NCBI RefSeq assembly: GCF_025860405.1
Contig: NZ_CP063785.1
Location: 7,007,390 to 7,071,389, forward strand
Direction: 5' to 3'
DNA: 64,000 nt
From: Tolypothrix sp. PCC 7712
GTDB lineage: Bacteria; Cyanobacteriota; Cyanobacteriia; Cyanobacteriales; Nostocaceae
Translations under genes and position numbers: made by a program
The notes under the pieces: generated by a model
What the model was told of the DNA's origin: nothing
Database searches by the model: none
What the model saw: the letters and a program-made list of their open reading frames with translations, nothing else
Shown here: positions 53,652 to 61,969 of the stretch, piece by piece
How positions within the stretch are numbered: the first letter of the stretch is position 1
Layout: every line of letters starts with the position of its first letter

Positions 53652-56543
53652 ATGAATAACTCCGATACATTTAATTACCTCGATGAAATAGCCATTATTG
53701 GTATGTCAGGTTGTTTCCCTGGAGCCAAAAATATTGATGAATTTTGGCAAAATTTGCGAGATGGTGTAGAGTCAATTTCTTTTTTTACTGAAGAAGAATT
53801 AGTATCTTCAGGAGTAGATATCAAGGAGTTGAATCAGCCCAATTATGTCAAAGCCAAAGCAATAATAGAAGATGTAGATTTATTTGACGCTGCATTTTTT
53901 GAATTTTCTCCAAAAGAAGCCGAAATCACAGATCCGCAACACCGCCTATTCCTTGAACAGGCTTGGACTGCTCTAGAAAATGCTGGCTACGACTCCAAAA
54001 CCTACCCAGGACAAATTGGAGTTTATGCAGGTGTGGGAATGGACACTTACTTTTTGTTTAATCTATATCCCAACCGCCAATTACTAGAGGAATCAGTAGG
54101 TAAATTTCGCACTTTAATTGGTAATCGAGGAGACTTTTTACCGACCCTTGTCTCTTACAAATTAAACTTGAAAGGGCCCAGCGTTAACGTGCAAACTGCC
54201 TGTTCTACTTCATTAGTAGCAGTTCATTTTGCCTGTCAAAGCTTACTCAACGGCGAAAGCGATATTGCTCTGGCTGGTGGCGTGTTGATCAATATGCCAC
54301 ACAAAGCTGGTTATCTTTATCAGGAAGGGAGCATTCTTTCCCCCGACGGACATTGCCGTGCTTTTGATGCCAAAGCCCAAGGAACTCTTACTGGCAATGG
54401 TGTAGGCGTTGTAGTATTAAAACTATTAAAAAATGCGATCGCAGATGGCGATTATATCCATGCTGTGATTAAAAGTTCAGCTATTAATAATGATGGTTCT
54501 TTCAAAGTTGGTTACACTGCACCAAGTGTAGATGGACAAGCAAAAGTTATTGCTGAAGCTCTTTCCATCTCTGGAATTAACCCTGAAACTATCAGTTATA
54601 TAGAAACTCATGGCACAGGCACAAACCTTGGCGACCCGATTGAAATTGCTGCATTAACCAAATGTTTCCGTGCTAGCACTCAAAAAAAGAATTTCTGCGC
54701 CATTGGTTCAGTCAAAACAAATATTGGACACTTAGATGCAGCAGCTGGTATTGCTGGTTTAATCAAAACTGTTTTGGCACTCAAGCACAAACAAATACCA
54801 CCCAGCTTGCATTTTGAACAACCCAATCCTCAAATTGATTTTGCCAACAGTCCCTTCTATGTGAATGCTCAATTATCTGATTGGAAAACAAATAGCATTC
54901 CCCGACGCGCTGGGGTGAGTTCTTTTGGTATTGGGGGAACAAATGCCCATGTGATTTTGGAAGAAGCACCATTACAAGTCAAAAGTTGCAGAGACGCGAT
55001 TAATCGCGTCTGTACAAAAGTCAAAAGTGAATATTTACTATTGTGCTTATCAGCCAAAACTGCTACAGCCTTGGAAACTGCCATAACTAATTTAGCTAAA
55101 TATTTTCAGCAAAATCCAGATTTAAATTTGGCTGATGTTGCTTATACATTAAGTGTAGGTCGTCGTGCATTTGCATATCGCCGATTTATAGTTGCAAAAA
55201 ATATTGAAGATGCAATCCAAGATTTAATAATTAAAGAACCACAAGATTTTACCCACTGCCAAGAATTAGATAATAACTCTGTAGTTTTTATGTTTCCTGG
55301 TCAAGGTTCCCAGTATGTAAACATGGGAAGGGAACTCTATAAAACAGAGCAAATTTTTCAAGAACAAATTGATTATTGTGCCGAGTTTCTTAAACCTCAT
55401 TTAGGTCTAGATTTGCGGACATTACTATATCCGCAAGACGAATATCAAGAAGTAGCAACACAGCAATTACAACAAACTTCTATTACTCAACCAGCGTTAT
55501 TTGTTGTTGAGTACGCCTTAGCTAAATTGTGGATGGACTGGGGAGTGCGTCCTTCAGCAATGATTGGTCACAGCATTGGGGAATATGTAGCGGCTTGTAT
55601 TGCTGGTGTGTTCTCTTTAGAAGATGCCTTAATACTGGTTGCTACCAGAGGGCGGTTGATGCAACAACTACCAGGCGGTGCTATGCTTGCAGTGCCACTA
55701 TCAGAACTAGAACTTAAGCCTCTATTAGCTGAAAATCTCTGTCTAGCTGCTACAAATAGTCCAACTAACTGTGTAGTTTCTGGTACGTTCAAGGCAATTA
55801 ATAATTTACAAAATAGATTGACTGAGGAAGGCGTAGAGTATCGTCTTTTACATACTTCCCATGCTTTTCATTCCCAGATGATGGACTCAATTTTAGAGCC
55901 ATTCCAAGAACAAATTAGCAAAGTTAACCTGAATTCTCCAAAAATTCCCATAATATCTAACCTCACTGGCACTTGGATAACTCCAACCGAAGCCACAGAT
56001 CCAAATTACTGGGTAAGACATTTAAGAGAAACAGTACGCTTTAGTGAAGGAATTTCGGTATTGTTGCAACAGCCAAATCAAATATTATTAGAAGTCGGCC
56101 CAGGACGGACATTAAGTAGTTTTGCCAGACAGCATTCAAATCAAATTACTCAACAAATTATTATTTCTTCTTTACGTCATCCTAAAATTCAATCGTCAGA
56201 TGTATCTTTTTTACTTGATGCATTAGGTCAACTTTGGCTAGCTGGTGTATCAGTGAAGTGGTCAAAGTTTTATGCTCATAAAAAACATCATCGTATCCCC
56301 TTACCAAGCTATCCTTTTGAGCGACAAAAATATTGGATTGAAGCTACTAGTAAATCAGTTAATAAAAATCATCTTCAGGAAACGGAAAATTCAACAAAAC
56401 CAGAGTTTAAAAATACAAATATTCCCGAAATACAATTAACAGACACCCCAGAATATTTTGACAATTACTTGGCAGAAATAATAGCTCAACAAATGGAAAT
56501 AATGTCTCAACAGTTAGAATTATTGCAATCAATCAAAGAATAA
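53652..56543 (+). CDS. Polyketide synthase KS-AT
   Basis: A 963-aa type I PKS half-module that adds one C2 unit. The ketosynthase (about 10-440) has Cys184 in TACSTSL, His320 in HGTGTNLGDP and His360 in NIGHLDAAAG. The acyltransferase (about 540-860) has Ser641 in GHSIGEY and HAFH near 737, the malonyl-type signature. There are no KR, DH or ACP domains; the ACP is at the start of the next protein. The C-terminus (IIAQQMEIMSQQLELLQ) is helical and may dock to it. The ATG at 53652, 13 bp after the NRPS 2 stop, leads directly into the KS. An upstream overlapping start is open but lies inside NRPS 2. It carries an in-frame palindromic insert at 54977. Confidence 0.9.
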   Translation: MNNSDTFNYLDEIAIIGMSGCFPGAKNIDEFWQNLRDGVESISFFTEEELVSSGVDIKELNQPNYVKAKAIIEDVDLFDAAFFEFSPKEAEITDPQHRLFLEQAWTALENAGYDSKTYPGQIGVYAGVGMDTYFLFNLYPNRQLLEESVGKFRTLIGNRGDFLPTLVSYKLNLKGPSVNVQTACSTSLVAVHFACQSLLNGESDIALAGGVLINMPHKAGYLYQEGSILSPDGHCRAFDAKAQGTLTGNGVGVVVLKLLKNAIADGDYIHAVIKSSAINNDGSFKVGYTAPSVDGQAKVIAEALSISGINPETISYIETHGTGTNLGDPIEIAALTKCFRASTQKKNFCAIGSVKTNIGHLDAAAGIAGLIKTVLALKHKQIPPSLHFEQPNPQIDFANSPFYVNAQLSDWKTNSIPRRAGVSSFGIGGTNAHVILEEAPLQVKSCRDAINRVCTKVKSEYLLLCLSAKTATALETAITNLAKYFQQNPDLNLADVAYTLSVGRRAFAYRRFIVAKNIEDAIQDLIIKEPQDFTHCQELDNNSVVFMFPGQGSQYVNMGRELYKTEQIFQEQIDYCAEFLKPHLGLDLRTLLYPQDEYQEVATQQLQQTSITQPALFVVEYALAKLWMDWGVRPSAMIGHSIGEYVAACIAGVFSLEDALILVATRGRLMQQLPGGAMLAVPLSELELKPLLAENLCLAATNSPTNCVVSGTFKAINNLQNRLTEEGVEYRLLHTSHAFHSQMMDSILEPFQEQISKVNLNSPKIPIISNLTGTWITPTEATDPNYWVRHLRETVRFSEGISVLLQQPNQILLEVGPGRTLSSFARQHSNQITQQIIISSLRHPKIQSSDVSFLLDALGQLWLAGVSVKWSKFYAHKKHHRIPLPSYPFERQKYWIEATSKSVNKNHLQETENSTKPEFKNTNIPEIQLTDTPEYFDNYLAEIIAQQMEIMSQQLELLQSIKE
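54977..55028. repeat. In-frame palindromic insert in KS-AT, first copy
   Basis: The perfect 20-bp palindrome AGACGCGATTAATCGCGTCT (54992-55011) lies between direct repeats AGTCAAAAGT (54977-54986 and 55019-55028). The repeats are 42 bp apart, so the insertion adds 14 codons without breaking the frame. It encodes the KS-AT linker (SCRDAINRVCTK). The palindrome is of a type spread through Nostocales genomes. The same insert is at the same place in the second KS-AT gene. Confidence 0.9.
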
Positions 56544-56636
56544 TCTTCCTAAGCTAAACCAATTATTTAATACTTTCTTTTATCTCTGTGTTCTCTGCGC
56601 CTCTGCGGTTCGTTAAAAAATATCCAATAAAATATT
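56544..56636. repeat. Short spacer with CTCTGCG-type repeat
   Basis: The 93-bp spacer between KS-AT and the ACP-aminotransferase gene holds a CTCTGTGTTCTCTGCGCC and CTCTGCGG run (56583-56611). It is the same degenerate repeat as at 40645 and, inverted, at 61933 (ACCACAGAGGCACAGAG). No ribosome site stands out. Confidence 0.5.
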
Positions 56637-59600
56637 ATGCCTAATCAAAAAGTTAACCCCTCATTAGATAATTCGCAAATTGATATAGTCTTGTTAAAAA
56701 TCAAAGAAATTTTAAGCACAATCTTTGGGGTTAAATCTGCTCAAATTGATATTCATACTAATCTTTTAGAACTTGGCTTTGAATCTCTCGTTTTAATTCA
56801 ATTTAGTCGTTCTCTGCAAGAGAAATTGGGTGTAAAAATTCCTTTTCGCCAATTGCTAGAAGAGTTTCCCACACTTCATGACTTAGCTGTACATATATCT
56901 CAACAATTACCGTCTTCTTTTTACCAAGAAACAATAACGAAAATCCCACAGCAAGCCGCTAGGGAAAATTTAGATCTACCCTTGCTAAAGGTTAGTAAAA
57001 GCTTGACTAATGAATTAAATAATAATAGTAGAAATCATGCGATCGCGCAACTCATATCAGAGCAGTTAAAGCTAATGACTAAACAATTAGACTTGCTGCG
57101 TCACAACCATTCATCAAAGAAAAATTCACCTTTGCATCAAGTTTCTACGCAGATTCCTCAACCTCAAGCATCAGTTACTTCCCAACAGCCAGAAAAAGCA
57201 GAAACAACAACTTTAAACCCCCGTCAACAGCAACATCTAGATGCTTTAATCACAAGATTTGTCCAACGCACTCCAGAGTCAAAACGCCTCACACAAACTG
57301 CTCGTCCTTTCTTAGCAAATCCCAGAACAATTACAGGTTTTCGTCTTTCTCTCAAAGAAATGCTGTATCCAATTCATGCTCAACGTGGTGCTGGGGCGAG
57401 AATTTGGGATGTAGATGGTAATGAATACATCGATATGTCAATGGGCTTTGGCTCGCTTTTATTTGGTCATTCTCCTACATTTGTTATAGAGGCGATTCAA
57501 AAACATATTCAGCAAGGAATTCAAAATGGCCCGCAATCACATCTGACAAGTGAAGCTGCTAAGTTATTTTGTGAACTAACTAATCAAGAACGAGTCACTT
57601 TTTGTAACTCAGGTACAGATGCAGTTATGGGAGCTATACGTATAGCTAGGGCTACCACAGGACGCTCTAAAATTGCTGTATTTAACGGCTCTTATCACGG
57701 TACATTAGACGAAGTTTTAGTTGCTGGAGTCCCAACTGAAAACGGCACACTAAGTTCCCTACCAGCTGCACCAGGAATTCCCCAACACTTCATCGAAAAC
57801 GTTATCGTACTCAACTACGGAAATCCCGAATCTTTTGATATCCTTAAAGCCCATTCCCATGAATTAGCAGCCGTTTTAGTTGAACCAATACAAAGCCGTC
57901 GGCCAGATTTTCAACCCAAAGAGTTTGTAAAAGAACTCAGACAACTAACCAAAAAGACAGGAATCGTCTTAATTTTTGATGAAGTAATTACAGGCTTTCG
58001 GATGCATCCCGGCGGTATTCAAGCAATGTGGAATATTCAAGCAGATATTACCACCTACGGTAAAGCACTTGGCTCTGGTTTACCAATTGGGGTAATAGCG
58101 GGTAAAGCTGCTTTTATGGATGCACTGGACGGCGGTTTTTGGAGTTACGGAGATGCTTCTTCTCCTCAAAGAGAAACTACTATATTTGCCGGGACTTTCT
58201 TCAAAAATCCTTTGGTTATGTCTGTTGCTTGGGCTGTACTTAACCATATCAAAAATAGTGGCGCAGAACTGCAAGAACAATTAGCAATAAAAACAGCAAA
58301 TATAGCCCAAAATCTCAATAATTACTTTCAGCAAAAACAGTTACCAATTAAAGTTGTTCATTTTGGCTCACTCTTCCGTTTTGTTTACCCGCCCAATTTA
58401 GTTTGGATGAATTTATTATTTTATCATCTGATAGAAAAGGGAATTTATATATGGGAAGGACGGACTTTTTATCTATCTACTGCTCACACTGATGAAGATA
58501 TTGAAATTTTAATTAAAGCTATCAAAGAAAGTATATCAGAATTGCAAGCTGGTGATTTTTTACCATCAGACACGCCTGTAATTAATCATCAAGGTGATAC
58601 ATTAGCGAATAATCAGGAAATAGTTACTCTTCCTCTAACAGATGTGCAGAAAGAACTTTGGTTTATGGCACAAATCGGAAATAATGCTTCCCGTGCTTAT
58701 AACCAATCAATGAGTATTCATCTGCGTGGGTCATTTAAAATAGAAGCAGTCTCTAAAGCAGTCCAAACAATTATTAATCGTCACGAAGCCCTACGAACTA
58801 CTTTTAGTTCAGAAGGAGATGATCAACTAATTCATCCCAACTTGAAAATAGATATTCCTTACATAGATTTTTCGCTATTAGATGGACAACATCGTTTAGC
58901 ACAGTTAAGAGAATTTTTAGACCAAGAAGCTCAAGAAATTTTTAATCTGGAAAAAGGGCCTTTACTCCGGTTTCATATCATCAAGTTAGAGCCACAACAT
59001 CACCTTTTAGTTCTCACTATTCATCACATTGTTGCTGATGGTTGGTCGATGACAATTTTACTACGGGAGTTAGCTGCAATTTATGCAGCTGAGTCTCAAG
59101 GTATCACTTGTCAACTTCCCCAAGCAATGCAATATAGAGAGTATGTTAAGTGGCAAAAACTCCAGCAAACAACTTCAGAAATGGCAAAAGCTGAGGCTTA
59201 TTGGCTAAAGCAATTTTCTGGTTCAGTTCCAGTGTTAGATTTACCAACTGACAAGATTCGACCAGCTGTAAATATGCATAATGGGGCGATAGAAAATCTG
59301 GTAATTAATAGTTCTTTATATTATCAACTTAAAAGCCTTAGTGATGAGTGTAAGTGTACTTTGTTTACGACACTCTTGGCTGCATACATGGTCTTATTAC
59401 AGCGACTAAGTAATCAGAATGATATCGTTGTGGGTATTGCTTCGGCAGGGCAATCATTGGTTAATCATAATTGTCTGGTTGGTCATTGCGTAAATTTATT
59501 ACCAATACGCAGTCACCTGACTGAGCCACCAGTATTCACAGAATATCTAAGTTATATCAAAGGGCAGTTATTAGATGCTTACGATCATCAAATTTATCCT

Positions 59601-61880
59601 TTTATCAAGTTAGTTAAAAATTTAAATTTGGTACGAGATCAAAGCCGAAATCCTCTATTTACAGTCGGGTTGAATTTAGATCAAGCACAATTTGATTTAG
59701 ATTCATTAGATGTTGAAATTGAAGTAGCAAAAAACTCTAATACTACTGCCAAATTTGATATTGATTTGAATATTATTCAGACTGATAGTGAGTTGTTGCT
59801 GGAACTAGAATATAATACTGACTTATTTGATACCCAAACAATTCAGCGTTGGGGCAATCATTACATCACTTTGTTAGAAAGTATAATTGCTAACCCTAAA
59901 CAACGTCTTTCAGAATTGCTATTGCTAACCAACATTGAAAGACAACAGTTACTAATAGAATGGAATAATACCCAAGCTGATTATCGTCTAGGGCAATGTA
60001 TTCATCAGTTATTTGAAGCACAGGTAGAGAAAACACCTGATGCTGTCGCAGTGGTATTTGAAGAAGAATGTTTAACCTATCAAGAACTTAATCAACGAGC
60101 TAACCAATTAGCACGTTACTTACAAAAGCTAGGTGTAGGGACAGAGGTATTGGTAGGAATTTGTGTAGAGCGTTCTTTAGAAATGATTGTGGGGATTTTA
60201 GGCATTCTGAAAGCGGGCGCTGCTTATGTGTCACTCGATCCAACATATCCCCAGGAACGTCTGGCTTTTATGTTGAAAGATGCTAATTTATCTTTATTAT
60301 TAACTCAAGAAAAATTGCAACAATGGTTGCCTGAAAATCAGCATCAAACTATTTATTTAGATACTGATTGGCAGTTAATCAATCAAGAAAAACCTGATAA
60401 TTTGCAGATAAAAGTTACAACTACAAATTTGGCTTATGTGATTTATACGTCAGGTTCCACAGGTAAACCCAAGGGAGTGATGGTGCAACATCATTCTTTA
60501 GTAAATTATACAGAAACGGCAATTGTGAAATATGCGCTGGAGGCAAGTGACAGCATTCTACAATTTTCCTCTATCTGCTTTGATGTCGCAGCAGAAGAAA
60601 TATTTACTAGCTTGATAGTTGGTGCTAGATTAGTGTTGCGTAACGATGTAATGTTGAGTTCAATAACAGCGTTTTTAGAGAAGTGTCATCAGCTAAAAAT
60701 AACTGTCTTAGCTTTACCTACTGCCTTTTGGCATCAAATCACCGCCGAATTTGCTGAGAATTTATCGTTACCTGAATCACTGCGTTTAGTAATTATTGGT
60801 GGAGAAAAAGCATCTTCACAGCGATTGGCAACTTGGCTACAATGTGTAAGTGAAAAAGTACAATTAATTAATTCTTACGGCCCTACAGAAGCAACAATTG
60901 GGACAACTATTAGCAATCTATCAAATTTATCAGAATTCAATGTTTTGAGAGAAGTGCCAATTGGTAAATCAATAGATAATGTACAAGTTTATATATTAGA
61001 TTCTTATTTCCAACCTACTCCTATTGGTGTACCTGGGGAACTATACATAGGTGGTATGGGTATAGCGAGGGGATATCTCAACCAACCTCAATTAACAGCA
61101 GAAAAATTTATTCCTAATCCTTTCAGTAAGGAACTAGGAACACTTCTTTATAAAACAGGTGACTTAGCTTGTTATTTACCTAATGGCGAAATTGAAATTT
61201 TAGGACGGGTTGACGAGCAAGTAAAAATTCGCGGTTTTAGGATTGAATTAGGCGAAATTGCAGCCCAATTAAATCAACATCCTGATGTTCTAGAAGCAGT
61301 AGTGAAAGTGTGGGAGGAAGATGGTGATAAACGTTTAGTAGGATATGTCAGTTCACAATCAAAGCCACAAATCACAGGTACTCAACTGCGAAGCTTTTTG
61401 AAGGAACAACTGCCAGAATATATGATACCTTCTGCTTTTGTAATTTTAGAAGCTTTACCAATCACGCCCAATGGCAAAATAGATAGGCTAGCATTACCTG
61501 CACCAGAAAAAATTCGCCCAGAATTAGCAGCTAATTACGTATTACCGCAAACTGAAGTAGAACAAACTATTGCTAATATTTGGCAAAAATTTTTAAATAT
61601 TGAAAATATAGGCATTCACGATAACTTTTTTGAAATTGGCGGTCATTCATTGTTAATAGTTAAAGTGCATAGTGAATTGCAGAAAATCTTTAAAACTGAT
61701 TTGGCAATGCTTGATTTATTTAGATATCCAACTATTAGTTCTTTAGCAGAGTTATTGAGTCAATTCAAAAATCAAGTTCTAACTATGCAAAAGATAGATA
61801 ATCAGTCAGAAAAAGTTACAAGTGCTAAAGAGCAACAAAAAAAACGTTTACAAAAAATGAAATCAGCTAGAAATATTTAA
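56637..61880 (+). CDS. ACP-aminotransferase-C-A4-PCP
   Basis: A 1747-aa hybrid protein. ACP (about 10-90) with Ser50 in LGFESLV; a linker; a PLP aminotransferase of the glutamate-semialdehyde class (about 230-640) with FCNSGTDAVMGAIRIAR, FDEVITGFR and the PLP lysine Lys476 in TYGKALGSG; a condensation domain (about 665-1090) with HHIVADG at 796; A4 (about 1115-1590); and a PCP with Ser1671 in IGGHSLLIVK. The same ACP-AMT-C order occurs in iturin/mycosubtilin synthetases, and McyE has the same aminotransferase type. It should turn the beta-keto group made by the preceding KS-AT into a beta-amine, then join the chain to the A4 residue. The A4 pocket reads D-V-E-A-I-G-S-I-G and is unassigned, with partial likeness to an ornithine code. 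Confidence 0.9.
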   Translation: MPNQKVNPSLDNSQIDIVLLKIKEILSTIFGVKSAQIDIHTNLLELGFESLVLIQFSRSLQEKLGVKIPFRQLLEEFPTLHDLAVHISQQLPSSFYQETITKIPQQAARENLDLPLLKVSKSLTNELNNNSRNHAIAQLISEQLKLMTKQLDLLRHNHSSKKNSPLHQVSTQIPQPQASVTSQQPEKAETTTLNPRQQQHLDALITRFVQRTPESKRLTQTARPFLANPRTITGFRLSLKEMLYPIHAQRGAGARIWDVDGNEYIDMSMGFGSLLFGHSPTFVIEAIQKHIQQGIQNGPQSHLTSEAAKLFCELTNQERVTFCNSGTDAVMGAIRIARATTGRSKIAVFNGSYHGTLDEVLVAGVPTENGTLSSLPAAPGIPQHFIENVIVLNYGNPESFDILKAHSHELAAVLVEPIQSRRPDFQPKEFVKELRQLTKKTGIVLIFDEVITGFRMHPGGIQAMWNIQADITTYGKALGSGLPIGVIAGKAAFMDALDGGFWSYGDASSPQRETTIFAGTFFKNPLVMSVAWAVLNHIKNSGAELQEQLAIKTANIAQNLNNYFQQKQLPIKVVHFGSLFRFVYPPNLVWMNLLFYHLIEKGIYIWEGRTFYLSTAHTDEDIEILIKAIKESISELQAGDFLPSDTPVINHQGDTLANNQEIVTLPLTDVQKELWFMAQIGNNASRAYNQSMSIHLRGSFKIEAVSKAVQTIINRHEALRTTFSSEGDDQLIHPNLKIDIPYIDFSLLDGQHRLAQLREFLDQEAQEIFNLEKGPLLRFHIIKLEPQHHLLVLTIHHIVADGWSMTILLRELAAIYAAESQGITCQLPQAMQYREYVKWQKLQQTTSEMAKAEAYWLKQFSGSVPVLDLPTDKIRPAVNMHNGAIENLVINSSLYYQLKSLSDECKCTLFTTLLAAYMVLLQRLSNQNDIVVGIASAGQSLVNHNCLVGHCVNLLPIRSHLTEPPVFTEYLSYIKGQLLDAYDHQIYPFIKLVKNLNLVRDQSRNPLFTVGLNLDQAQFDLDSLDVEIEVAKNSNTTAKFDIDLNIIQTDSELLLELEYNTDLFDTQTIQRWGNHYITLLESIIANPKQRLSELLLLTNIERQQLLIEWNNTQADYRLGQCIHQLFEAQVEKTPDAVAVVFEEECLTYQELNQRANQLARYLQKLGVGTEVLVGICVERSLEMIVGILGILKAGAAYVSLDPTYPQERLAFMLKDANLSLLLTQEKLQQWLPENQHQTIYLDTDWQLINQEKPDNLQIKVTTTNLAYVIYTSGSTGKPKGVMVQHHSLVNYTETAIVKYALEASDSILQFSSICFDVAAEEIFTSLIVGARLVLRNDVMLSSITAFLEKCHQLKITVLALPTAFWHQITAEFAENLSLPESLRLVIIGGEKASSQRLATWLQCVSEKVQLINSYGPTEATIGTTISNLSNLSEFNVLREVPIGKSIDNVQVYILDSYFQPTPIGVPGELYIGGMGIARGYLNQPQLTAEKFIPNPFSKELGTLLYKTGDLACYLPNGEIEILGRVDEQVKIRGFRIELGEIAAQLNQHPDVLEAVVKVWEEDGDKRLVGYVSSQSKPQITGTQLRSFLKEQLPEYMIPSAFVILEALPITPNGKIDRLALPAPEKIRPELAANYVLPQTEVEQTIANIWQKFLNIENIGIHDNFFEIGGHSLLIVKVHSELQKIFKTDLAMLDLFRYPTISSLAELLSQFKNQVLTMQKIDNQSEKVTSAKEQQKKRLQKMKSARNI

Positions 61881-61969
61881 AAACCAGAGCTAATCATCAA
61901 CAAGATGCACTGGCTACAAAGAGAAAATTTAACCACAGAGGCACAGAGTTCACAGAGGAATTAGAGAAA

